DNA of 64,000 nucleotides, from positions 22,730 to 86,729 of the forward strand of contig DAIOSV010000004.1 in the NCBI GenBank assembly GCA_036752345.1, written 5' to 3'. The stretch is from UBA1715 sp036752345. GTDB taxonomy: Bacteria; Bacteroidota; Bacteroidia; Bacteroidales; UBA1715. The position numbers and the translations under genes were made by a program. This document shows positions 7,369 through 15,514 of the stretch, piece after piece (the stretch's first letter is position 1; each line of letters begins with the position of its first letter). Below the pieces are notes generated by a model. It had not been told where the DNA came from and did not search any database. It was given only the letters and a program-made list of their open reading frames with translations.

Positions 7369-8340
7369 ATGGATTACAAAAGTATACTTAACACTACGGA
7401 ACCAAAAGCAATAATGGTGGTAGGCGACATTATGCTTGATTCCTATTTATGGGGAAATGTTGATAGAATTTCACCTGAGGCCCCTGTGCCGGTAGTTCTG
7501 GTAGATTCTGTAGAAGACCGCTTGGGCGGAGCTGCAAATGTGGTGAAAAACTTTATTTCGCTTGGCATGCGTCCGTTTGTGTGTAGCGTAGTAGGCGATG
7601 ACGAGGCTGGTCATACGTTCCTTAAAATACTCCAAACATTGGGTGTTGATTCTAAATACTGTGTAGTTGACCAAAATAGGAAAACAACCATAAAAAAGCG
7701 TGTTATTTGCGGAAAACAGCAAATGTTGCGTATTGATAGCGAGCAGATTGACGAAATACGTGAAGACGTACGCAAAAAGTTGGAGGAAAATGTACGTAAA
7801 GGCATAGAAGAAGAAAATATCGCTGCAATTGTTCTTGAAGACTATGACAAAGGAGTTTTTTCGGCAGAATTAATTCAAATTATCGTAAATGAGGCAAAAG
7901 CGAAGTCTATTCCGGTTTTAGTTGATCCTAAAAAACGGAATTTTACCAACTATAAAAACGTGACACTTTTCAAACCAAACTTCAAAGAATTTACAGAAGG
8001 ATTAGGTAAATCGTGTTCAAAATATGATAATGATGCGTTGTTTTCTCTTGCAAAAGAATTTATGCAGAAGCAAAGCATTGACATTATGATGATTACACTA
8101 TCGGAATTGGGAATATTCGTAGCCGATAAAGATGCGTATGTTCATATACCAACGCAAGTGCGCCACGTTGCCGACGTTTCAGGTGCAGGAGACACGGTTA
8201 TAAGCGTTGCTACCGTGTGCTATATTTTAGGCTTCCCGATAGCAGAAATAGCTCGAATATCAAATATTGCGGGAGGTCTTGTCTGCGAGCAACCCGGAGT
8301 AGTAACAGTAGAAAAAGAACAATTAATACAAAAAATATAA
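7369..8340 (+). CDS. hldA: D-glycero-beta-D-manno-heptose-7-phosphate kinase (PfkB/ribokinase fold)
   Basis: 323 residues. It should phosphorylate heptose-7-phosphate at C1 in the ADP-heptose pathway for LPS inner core. The sequence follows the kinase half of E. coli HldE closely: VVGDIMLDSYLWGNVDRISP, then RLGGAANV, then the PfkB C-terminal signature VSGAGDTVISV with the catalytic Asp. There is no cytidylyltransferase half, so it is the split HldA form. I chose the ATG at 7369; an upstream in-frame TTG (7339) lies inside the terminator stem. The stop overlaps the next gene's start by one base (TAATG). No promoter is visible between the terminator and the ATG. Confidence 0.9.
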   Translation: MDYKSILNTTEPKAIMVVGDIMLDSYLWGNVDRISPEAPVPVVLVDSVEDRLGGAANVVKNFISLGMRPFVCSVVGDDEAGHTFLKILQTLGVDSKYCVVDQNRKTTIKKRVICGKQQMLRIDSEQIDEIREDVRKKLEENVRKGIEEENIAAIVLEDYDKGVFSAELIQIIVNEAKAKSIPVLVDPKKRNFTNYKNVTLFKPNFKEFTEGLGKSCSKYDNDALFSLAKEFMQKQSIDIMMITLSELGIFVADKDAYVHIPTQVRHVADVSGAGDTVISVATVCYILGFPIAEIARISNIAGGLVCEQPGVVTVEKEQLIQKI

Positions 8341-9503
8341 TGGCTTCAATTTTAATTGTTGACGATGAACGTGCCATTCGTAATTCAATGAAAGAAATTC
8401 TTGAATACGAATCATACAAAGTTGACGTTGCGGAAAATGGAGTAGAAGCTTTGCAGAAAGTGCAAAACGAAAAATACGACCTCATTTTTTCTGACATCAA
8501 AATGCCTGAAATGGATGGGATTGCTTTTCTCGAAGCAGTTATGAAAGAGCGCGGTGATGTTCCCGTTATTATGATATCGGGCCATGCAGAAATTGATATC
8601 GCCGTAAAGTCTATAAAAATTGGAGCGTACGATTTTATTTCCAAGCCACTTGATATGAACCGTTTATTAGTAACGGTGCGCAATGCCTTGGATAAGAAAA
8701 AACTTGTGCAAGAAACTACAATGCTGAAGAAGAAAATTGGTTCAAAGTACCAAATGATAGGCAATTCTCCAGCATTGAAGAAAATAAATGAAATAATAAC
8801 AAAAGTAGCTCCAACTGATGCTCGTGTGCTCATAACCGGACAGAATGGCTCTGGTAAAGAATTGGTTGCTCATGCGCTCCACGACCAAAGTAATCGTAAA
8901 AATGGACCATTTATAGAAGTAAATTGCGCTGCAATTCCTTCGGAACTTATTGAGAGTGAACTTTTTGGACATGAAAAGGGAGCATTTACCTCGGCAGTAA
9001 AAACACGTATAGGTAAATTCGAACAAGCCGATGGAGGTACTTTATTTCTTGATGAAATAGGCGATATGAGCCTTTCTGCACAAGCAAAAGTGCTTCGAGC
9101 GTTACAAGAACAAAAAATAACTCGTGTAGGAAGCGAAAAAGATATTACGGTAGATGTACGTGTGCTTGCTGCTACTAACAAGAATATGAAAGAGGAGATA
9201 GACGCAAAACGTTTCCGTGAAGATTTATATCATAGATTGAGTGTAATTCTTATAAAAGTGCCTTCTCTCTCAGAGCGTATCGAAGATATACCGTTGCTTG
9301 CCGAACATTTTGTGATAGAAACGAGCAAAGAAATGGGTATCCCGAAAAAAGAAATTACACCAGGTGCCATAAAGAAATTACAAACATATTCTTGGACCGG
9401 AAATATTCGCGAGTTTAGAAATGTGATAGAACGGCTCGTAATTCTTAGTGGAAAAACTATTGAAGAGTCTGATGTAGACCTCTATACGCAGCCACTTGGA
9501 TAA
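8340..9503 (+). CDS. sigma-54-dependent response regulator lacking a DNA-binding domain
   Basis: 387 residues. The receiver domain (1-118) has phospho-acceptor Asp52 (FSDIKMPEMDG) and the conserved DDE and K102. The AAA+ sigma-54 activator domain (about 135-370) has Walker A GQNGSGKE (167-174), the sigma-54 contact loop GAFTSA (214-219) and Walker B LFLDEIGD. The protein ends about 35 residues after the R-finger region (TGNIREFRNVIERL), with no Fis-type helix-turn-helix, whereas NtrC proteins normally carry 50-80 more residues. The loop has Ser instead of Gly (GAFTGA is canonical). It is co-translated with hldA. No histidine kinase lies nearby. The in-frame extension upstream overlaps hldA and is not the real start. 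Confidence 0.9.
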   Translation: MASILIVDDERAIRNSMKEILEYESYKVDVAENGVEALQKVQNEKYDLIFSDIKMPEMDGIAFLEAVMKERGDVPVIMISGHAEIDIAVKSIKIGAYDFISKPLDMNRLLVTVRNALDKKKLVQETTMLKKKIGSKYQMIGNSPALKKINEIITKVAPTDARVLITGQNGSGKELVAHALHDQSNRKNGPFIEVNCAAIPSELIESELFGHEKGAFTSAVKTRIGKFEQADGGTLFLDEIGDMSLSAQAKVLRALQEQKITRVGSEKDITVDVRVLAATNKNMKEEIDAKRFREDLYHRLSVILIKVPSLSERIEDIPLLAEHFVIETSKEMGIPKKEITPGAIKKLQTYSWTGNIREFRNVIERLVILSGKTIEESDVDLYTQPLG

Positions 9504-10220
9504 TCACTCAAAAACCATTTTGAGTATCCCCAATGAGGTTAGTTGTTGGGTTTTGCAGATGTGATAATCATAATACAAGAGCAAAATATCTAGAAGTTGT
9601 TGACGCTCCTGGCGATTCAATTCTAACACATCGGTAAGTTCTTCAGAATTAATGATTAAAGAAAATAGTCGGCTTTGCTCTAATGATAAATTTTCGTGTA
9701 GTCCGTTAGGCGATATGAATTGCGAATTGAGCAACGAAAATATATTTGTTTGCGGGGTAAAATTATTTTGTGGAAAAAATCCCAAAAAACGCGTCAGGTG
9801 CAGCAAGTAGAGTATATGTAAATTAGCAAAGTTCGTTTTTGATTCTTCCAAGAGAAATACAAAACTTTTTAGGTATTGAAATACTGCATCGCAGCGTTCC
9901 TCTTCTTTAAATACTTTGTCGGTAATTTCACCAACAAAAAGCGCAATAGTTGATTTGAAAACATTTGCTGTAATATCCGTCGGCACTAATTGAAATGAGA
10001 TATTCGTAATCCGATGAATTTGCTTTGATGTTTTTTTTCGAATCACCGAAAGGTGTACAAAAGACAAAGGTTGGAACATTGCCATTTTTGAATGGTTTGT
10101 TCTTACATTATTCATAATGTAGCTACCATTCCCAAATTGTTCTGTATAGATATGCGCTATCACACTCGTTTCGGAGTATTTTATAGTACGCAAAACAATG
10201 GCATTGGTTTCGGTGAGCAT
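9504..10220 (-). CDS. recO: DNA repair protein RecO
   Basis: 238 residues. RecO anneals DNA and loads RecA in the RecFOR gap-repair pathway. The N-terminal OB fold begins MLTETNAIVLRTIKYSETS, continuing AHIYTEQFG as in RecO, and the rest is helical. The usual C-terminal zinc Cys cluster is absent, as in many Bacteroidota RecO proteins. Its stop codon abuts the stop of the convergent response regulator with no spacer at all. It follows the exported protein gene by 4 bp and probably ends that operon. Confidence 0.88.
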   Translation of the reverse strand: MLTETNAIVLRTIKYSETSVIAHIYTEQFGNGSYIMNNVRTNHSKMAMFQPLSFVHLSVIRKKTSKQIHRITNISFQLVPTDITANVFKSTIALFVGEITDKVFKEEERCDAVFQYLKSFVFLLEESKTNFANLHILYLLHLTRFLGFFPQNNFTPQTNIFSLLNSQFISPNGLHENLSLEQSRLFSLIINSEELTDVLELNRQERQQLLDILLLYYDYHICKTQQLTSLGILKMVFE

Positions 10221-10224
10221 GAAA

Positions 10225-11118
10225 TTATAATCCTGTGCTAGTTTCCTTCTTTTTGTCGCGTTTCAATTTCTCTGGAATATAATCCGAAAATTTCTCACGT
10301 GAGCTATGAAGGTCTATATCAGATATATATTGAAATTTACCTTGCTTGTATTTATATCCATCTACCGAAAAATCTGGGCCATAGAATTCAAAGATTCCGT
10401 CGTAACGCGGGTCTGATGGTGCAAGATGATCAAGAACATACATTTTCTTTTTCTTTTCGTAGCGAAGCATCATAATTTGCTTAGAAGAGTATTCAAATAT
10501 GATACGCTTTTTGTAGCCGCTTCCTTTTTGTTCTATAATTTGATACCCAAATGAAGGTTTTCCCTTCTTATCAAATCTAAATGTTTCTATTACTTTTTTT
10601 TGTGTATAAATATTGTTCGGACGCCATCCTAAAAGAATGTATGTTGTGACATCATCATATTTATATGCACGAAGGTCGTAGTAAACCGCACCATACCAAT
10701 TGTCCGGAGCATTTGTTACCCTTGTTGGGTCTCGCATTGTTGTGGCGTTATCAATAAGTTGATACACTTCAACGGTATTGGTTTCTTTAAAATACTGTTG
10801 CAACAAACCGAATGTTTCGTATGTTCCGTTGGTGTGAACAATATGCCATGTGAAAATGCGAAACGTTTGGTCAGGTGCGATAAGGTTTCCCATTTTTAAC
10901 TCAAGGAATGGATATTTGAATGATTCGGGAATGTGAAGCACCGAATCAAGCATCTGTATAAAAATCTTATTGTTTTTAATATTATCTTCTTCGCTAGCGA
11001 GATGTGTGATTTTTGAAAAAACAGCATTTAAGTTGTATGCGTCTATGCTGAAATTTTGCGCAGAACTTTCAAAGCTAAATATCAACGCCACTAGTATGGA
11101 CAAAAATATTCGTTTCAT
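10225..11118 (-). CDS. exported protein of unknown function next to recO
   Basis: 297 residues with a cleavable signal peptide (MKRIFLSILVALIFSFESSA, then QNF). The mature part is beta-rich with aromatic motifs (FRIFTWHIVHTNGTY, then NWYGAVYYDLRAYK, then YILLGWRPNN, then KPSFGYQIIEQ) and a Lys-rich C-terminus. No catalytic motif is evident. I do not recognise a named family; homologues of this type are common in Bacteroidota. It starts directly at the end of the subtilase gene (adjacent stop and start) and is 4 bp from recO, so it shares their transcript. Confidence 0.75.
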   Translation of the reverse strand: MKRIFLSILVALIFSFESSAQNFSIDAYNLNAVFSKITHLASEEDNIKNNKIFIQMLDSVLHIPESFKYPFLELKMGNLIAPDQTFRIFTWHIVHTNGTYETFGLLQQYFKETNTVEVYQLIDNATTMRDPTRVTNAPDNWYGAVYYDLRAYKYDDVTTYILLGWRPNNIYTQKKVIETFRFDKKGKPSFGYQIIEQKGSGYKKRIIFEYSSKQIMMLRYEKKKKMYVLDHLAPSDPRYDGIFEFYGPDFSVDGYKYKQGKFQYISDIDLHSSREKFSDYIPEKLKRDKKKETSTGL

Positions 11119-13887
11119 TTATTTTGCTCCAAATTTGAATGTTTGTGTTTTCCCGTTAGTAGAAAAAGTACTGATGTAAACGCCTTTTTGGTACTTTTTA
11201 AACGAATAAATTTTTGATTGATTGCTTGGAGAAAGTACAACAGATTCAAGTAATCGTCCTTGTGCATCAAATACCTTGATTGCTACGTTTGACTGTGATT
11301 GTGGATATTCTATCCAATATTCATTATTGGCATAACATAGTTTTGCCGGAGTATAATCAATAGTTTGAATGGCAACATTGCCTTGCCCCGTTGTATCTAC
11401 TATAGTTGGATTGTATTTCTGCTTCAGTTGGTAGGCCAATTTGTACAAATCAGATTGTGTGTCAGCCGCCAACATTGCGTATCGTACTACACAAGAATCG
11501 GAGGGAGCTATGCTGTCAATTGTGGAATGTGCAAATACTCCAATCTCTTTACCATAGATGGTGTTCATTCCAATTGCATGTTTGCTATTGTTTAATGCGT
11601 ACCACAATTCATTATTCGAAAAACCATCGCTATAGACTATCACATCGGAATAAACGTCGAATGCGTACACATCAAAAGGATGATAATCTAATGACATATA
11701 TCCAACATAGTAGGTGCGGTCTTCAACACTTGCTGCAACTGACAATTGCAAACTATCAACGTACCATATTTTGTTGTATGACGAATTTAAAATATCCCAA
11801 TCAATAAAGGCTCCACATCGGAGGTCGTAAAGCGTGCTATCTCGTTGATTATTAATGCGATATTCGTAAATTATTGCAGCAGTATCTTTCTTGCCATAGA
11901 TGTATTGATTAATTGGAATATTTTCTGCTTCATATTGAGAATATATCATCAAATCAGCCGTGTCTGTTGGAATAATAGTAGGTGAAGTTATAGGTTCAAA
12001 ACTAGCCTTCCTGTCTGAACGCGAGTATATGGCAGACTGATTTTCCGCAATTACCAAACCACCTTGGAAAACGCAATTTCCCTGATTTTTATAATTGAAC
12101 CCATTTTGATTTTTATTAACGGTATAAATAGCTATACTACCATCGCCGGTTGCGGTTGATTTAATATCACCAAGTTCAAAGTCGTAATAACTGACATTTA
12201 ATGTGATTGGATAATATTCATAGCTCCAATATGCGTTGTCGCCGGTATAGGTGAATTCAAAGTAGTTTGTGAGGTCTTTAGGAGGCTCTGCTGCTGCAAC
12301 AAACAAGAATTTGCATGTTGTATCTTTGCCCATTTCTAATTTACTGAAAGAGAAAACTCCTTTGACGGGACTTAGATAACTCGTTAGGCTTGTTGCGTTG
12401 ATAATGAGGCTTTTAGCGTCGTGTAGGTAATTCTTGAATGTTACATAAAGAGCAACGGTATCGCCGGCATATATGTGAGGTTGTCCCGTTAGATTTTCTG
12501 TTTTTAAATCAGTAATTCGAATACTTGGTAAGGTGGCATTTGTTACTGCTTTCAAAACGTTTACTCGGCCATTCCCTAATTTGTCTTTATAGATAGGATC
12601 GGTATTGATAGTGTAAATATTGTCGGCTGTAACACGAAGAAGTTCACCAACTTGAATGGCTGAATATTCAGGGTGTTTGCTTCGTACTAGTGCTGCTGCT
12701 CCTGCAACAATCGGAGACGCAAATGATGTTCCGCCTCCCGACATTGAAATCGTTTTGTCATTGTTGGCAATAGAATAAAATCCTTTAGCTGGAGCACAGA
12801 TATCAACATAATAATTGTAGTGAGATCCTTTTGTTGGTGAGTCTGCCCAGATGTAATCACCATATACTGTTCCTCCTACACTTAACACAGACTTATAAGA
12901 AGCCGGATAATACATATCGGTACTAGCAGAATTTCCGGCTGCAGCAACGATTAACGCATCGCAGTTGTTTGTTGCATAGTTCACAATATCTTGTCCGTAA
13001 ATGCTACCGGCAACATCGCCCCATGAGCAATTTATAACCTTGCATCGATGGTTGGCAGCATATACAATGCCATCATACCCATTGGTGATAGAAGTACTGC
13101 CGTCGCGACATACTTTAACCGGAAGAAATTTAGTTTTAAATCCAACACCAGCAGTGCCAAAACCATTACTAACTTGTGCACTCGCAATGCCGGCAACGTA
13201 GGTGCCATGTTCGGTGGCCGATGAGTTTGTTGGATCTTGGTCATTATCCGCAACATCCCAACCACGGTAATTGTCTATAAATCCATCACCATCATTGTCA
13301 TATCCATCAATTGGGTCTTTGAGATTATACGCTATTTTGTTTATTAAATCGGTTTGAATAATGTCGTTTCCCGCATCAATTATGCCAATAACCACAGTGC
13401 TATCACCTTGTTCTATGTCCCAAGCATCTAATACTTTACATACGTTCAAGTGCCATAGATTTCCGTTCGTGTATTCTGGATCATTGGGAGTATAGAGTAA
13501 TTCGCCAATGTATGAAGGTTCTGCATATTCTATAGTATTCATGTGGTTGAGTGTTGCCAAAACTTTTTCAAAAGGAATATCTCCGGTATAGCTGCATTCG
13601 TAGATTTGGCTTATATCTACACAATTCTCGCAATTCTTTGGTGTAATTGATTTTGGGAATTTTTGTTGTGGCGTCGTTGCTCCAATTTGTGCAAGGTATA
13701 GATTTGCTTGTTGATCGTTTGGTTCAAACTCTGTTGTGGTCGCACTTTTCAACGTTGGCAACGATTTATATTTAAAAATAATTTTGCCTGTTTCTATTTT
13801 GTTACCATTAAAATAGCTAATGCTTTGCGAGAACAATGTTGTCGAGCAAAGAACCAATACAAAAAAGAACAGTAGTTTTTTTATCAT
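11119..13887 (-). CDS. secreted subtilisin-like (S8) serine protease with type IX sorting domain
   Basis: 922 residues. A signal peptide (1-20) is followed by an N-terminal prodomain-like region to about 140. The catalytic domain has Asp171 (GIIDAGND), His227 (EHGTYVAG) and Ser388 (GGGTSFASPIVAGA). An Asp-rich loop (DGYDNDGDGFIDN, about 194-206) looks Ca-binding. A long beta-sandwich region follows. The last about 75 residues (VAIKVFDAQGRLLESV, then YQKGVYI, then TFKFGAK) are a type A T9SS C-terminal sorting domain, so the protease should cross the outer membrane by the type IX system. The Asp motif is D-A-G rather than D-S/T-G. The start overlaps the ABC ATPase stop by 4 bp. Confidence 0.93.
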   Translation of the reverse strand: MIKKLLFFFVLVLCSTTLFSQSISYFNGNKIETGKIIFKYKSLPTLKSATTTEFEPNDQQANLYLAQIGATTPQQKFPKSITPKNCENCVDISQIYECSYTGDIPFEKVLATLNHMNTIEYAEPSYIGELLYTPNDPEYTNGNLWHLNVCKVLDAWDIEQGDSTVVIGIIDAGNDIIQTDLINKIAYNLKDPIDGYDNDGDGFIDNYRGWDVADNDQDPTNSSATEHGTYVAGIASAQVSNGFGTAGVGFKTKFLPVKVCRDGSTSITNGYDGIVYAANHRCKVINCSWGDVAGSIYGQDIVNYATNNCDALIVAAAGNSASTDMYYPASYKSVLSVGGTVYGDYIWADSPTKGSHYNYYVDICAPAKGFYSIANNDKTISMSGGGTSFASPIVAGAAALVRSKHPEYSAIQVGELLRVTADNIYTINTDPIYKDKLGNGRVNVLKAVTNATLPSIRITDLKTENLTGQPHIYAGDTVALYVTFKNYLHDAKSLIINATSLTSYLSPVKGVFSFSKLEMGKDTTCKFLFVAAAEPPKDLTNYFEFTYTGDNAYWSYEYYPITLNVSYYDFELGDIKSTATGDGSIAIYTVNKNQNGFNYKNQGNCVFQGGLVIAENQSAIYSRSDRKASFEPITSPTIIPTDTADLMIYSQYEAENIPINQYIYGKKDTAAIIYEYRINNQRDSTLYDLRCGAFIDWDILNSSYNKIWYVDSLQLSVAASVEDRTYYVGYMSLDYHPFDVYAFDVYSDVIVYSDGFSNNELWYALNNSKHAIGMNTIYGKEIGVFAHSTIDSIAPSDSCVVRYAMLAADTQSDLYKLAYQLKQKYNPTIVDTTGQGNVAIQTIDYTPAKLCYANNEYWIEYPQSQSNVAIKVFDAQGRLLESVVLSPSNQSKIYSFKKYQKGVYISTFSTNGKTQTFKFGAK

Positions 13888-14636
13888 AGCGTTTGCTTTA
13901 TTTTTTTTGCCAAACTTGATGCAAAAATAAATTCGTTAATCTCTTGATTATCCGTGTGCCAAATTTCTTCTTTATTTCCTTCCCACCATTTTTCTCCTTT
14001 ATATATAAAGACAATCTTGTCTGCTATTTCCATCACTGAATTCATGTCGTGTGTGTTTACAATAGCGGTAATGTTGTATTCTTGTGCAATGCCATGGATG
14101 AGGTTATCAATCACAATTGAAGTCATAGGGTCCAAGCCCGAGTTAGGTTCATCGCAAAATAAGTATTTGGGATTCAATGCAATAGCGCGAGCAATTGCTA
14201 CACGTTTTTGCATACCACCACTAATTTCAGACGGGTATAAATTGTTTTTATTGATAACTTCTACACGTTTCAAACAGAAGTTTGCTCGGTCACGGCAATC
14301 TTCTTCGCTCATGTTGGAGAACATTCGAAGTGGAAACATCACATTGTCTTCAAGCGTTTCGGAGTCAAACAAGGCGCCACTTTGAAACACCATTCCAATT
14401 TCTTTTCTAATTTCTTTGCGATCTTTGTCGTTCATGGCGGTGTAGTCACGGCCATGGAATAAAATTTTCCCGGAGTCAACCGTTAGCAATCCTACAATTG
14501 ACTTCATAAGCACCGTTTTCCCGGAGCCGCTTCGTCCAATGATACAGTTTACCTTACCCTCTTCAAAAACGGTTGATACGTTTTTTAGAACTGCCACATC
14601 TTTGAATGATTTTGATACGTTTTTAACTTCAATCAT
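13884..14636 (-). CDS. MlaF-type ABC transporter ATP-binding protein
   Basis: 250-residue ATPase of a phospholipid or retrograde lipid transport ABC system. Walker A is GRSGSGKTVLMKS, the Q-loop is GMVFQSGALFDSETLEDNV, the signature is SEISGGMQKRVAIARA, Walker B is YLFCDEPNSGLDP, and the H-loop is NTHDM. The SGALFDS segment after the Q-loop is typical of the MlaF/Ttg2A group. It is 3 bp downstream of the permease gene. No MCE-domain (MlaD) gene follows; the subtilase gene takes that place. Confidence 0.92.
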   Translation of the reverse strand: MIEVKNVSKSFKDVAVLKNVSTVFEEGKVNCIIGRSGSGKTVLMKSIVGLLTVDSGKILFHGRDYTAMNDKDRKEIRKEIGMVFQSGALFDSETLEDNVMFPLRMFSNMSEEDCRDRANFCLKRVEVINKNNLYPSEISGGMQKRVAIARAIALNPKYLFCDEPNSGLDPMTSIVIDNLIHGIAQEYNITAIVNTHDMNSVMEIADKIVFIYKGEKWWEGNKEEIWHTDNQEINEFIFASSLAKKIKQTL

Positions 14637-14639
14637 AAT

Positions 14640-15374
14640 TTAGAGTAAAGAAGTGAGTAAAAGGTTAAATAACAATACAACGATACTGCTTTTTACAACG
14701 GCTTGTGTGCTTGCTTGTCCTACTTGCAAAGAGCCACCTTTTGCATAGTATCCATAATAACTCGAAATTGATGTAATTAATATTCCGAAGATAAACATTT
14801 TTATGTTGGTGTACACAATGTAAAAAGGTTGAAACATAAATTGCAACCCATACGTGAATTGATTAGATGGGACTTCTCCGGTCATGTCACCAACTATCCA
14901 TCCGCCACCAATACCTAAAATAATGCTTATGCAGCAAAGAACTGGAAATGAAATAGCTCCGGCGGTAATTTTAGGCATTATGAGGTAATTTGCCGAATTA
15001 ACACCCATAATATCAAGTGCATCAATTTGTTGGGTTATTCTCATTGTTCCAATTTCCGATGCAATACTTGAACCAACTTTTCCTGCAAGAATTAATGCAA
15101 CTACCGACGACGAAAATTCAAGAATAATAGCATCACGAGTGCCTAGTCCTACTAGATATTGAGGTAGAACAGGGTTGTCCATGTTTATGGCAAGTTGTAG
15201 TGCCATAACGCCTCCCATAAAGAAAGAAATGATAGCTACTATACCCATTGAATCATATCCAATGGCAACAATTTCTTTGCCTACATTTCGCCAGAACATC
15301 CGTTTTTGGTCAGGTATAGCAATAGCTTTTTTCATAAGCAACATATACTGACCGATATGAAAGAATAAATTCAC
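14640..15374 (-). CDS. MlaE-type ABC transporter permease
   Basis: 244-residue inner-membrane permease (MlaE/DUF140 family). It has five to six hydrophobic segments and the family motifs ALQLAIN, SSVVALILAGKVGSSIASEI, GTMRITQQIDALDIMGVN and PVLCCISIILGIGGGWIVG. It partners the ATPase encoded immediately downstream. The pair normally works with an MCE substrate-binding protein to move lipids between outer and inner membranes; none is encoded in this window. It is the first gene of the transcript running to recO. Confidence 0.92.
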   Translation of the reverse strand: MNLFFHIGQYMLLMKKAIAIPDQKRMFWRNVGKEIVAIGYDSMGIVAIISFFMGGVMALQLAINMDNPVLPQYLVGLGTRDAIILEFSSSVVALILAGKVGSSIASEIGTMRITQQIDALDIMGVNSANYLIMPKITAGAISFPVLCCISIILGIGGGWIVGDMTGEVPSNQFTYGLQFMFQPFYIVYTNIKMFIFGILITSISSYYGYYAKGGSLQVGQASTQAVVKSSIVVLLFNLLLTSLL

Positions 15375-15463
15375 GTACTAATTTTTTAACGCATAAAAAT
15401 AGTAAATTTTTTTAAGACAGGAATACTTATTGTAGCTCGCAATGCAATCAGTATAAAATAAAC

Positions 15464-15493
15464 AAAAAATCCCGAGAAAGTTCCCGGGATTTT
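15464..15493 (-). terminator. intrinsic terminator after fumarase
   Basis: AAATCCCG (15492-15485 on the minus strand) pairs with CGGGATTT (15474-15467), with a 10-nt loop, then a T-rich tail. It lies 22 bp beyond the fumarase stop. Confidence 0.8.
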
Positions 15494-15514
15494 ACCTGTA
15501 TATACACTGTGTTG

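Noticed and set aside
8217..8339. Longer N-terminus of the sigma-54 response regulator
   Set aside because: It overlaps the heptose kinase coding sequence in another frame; the receiver domain begins exactly at ATG 8340.
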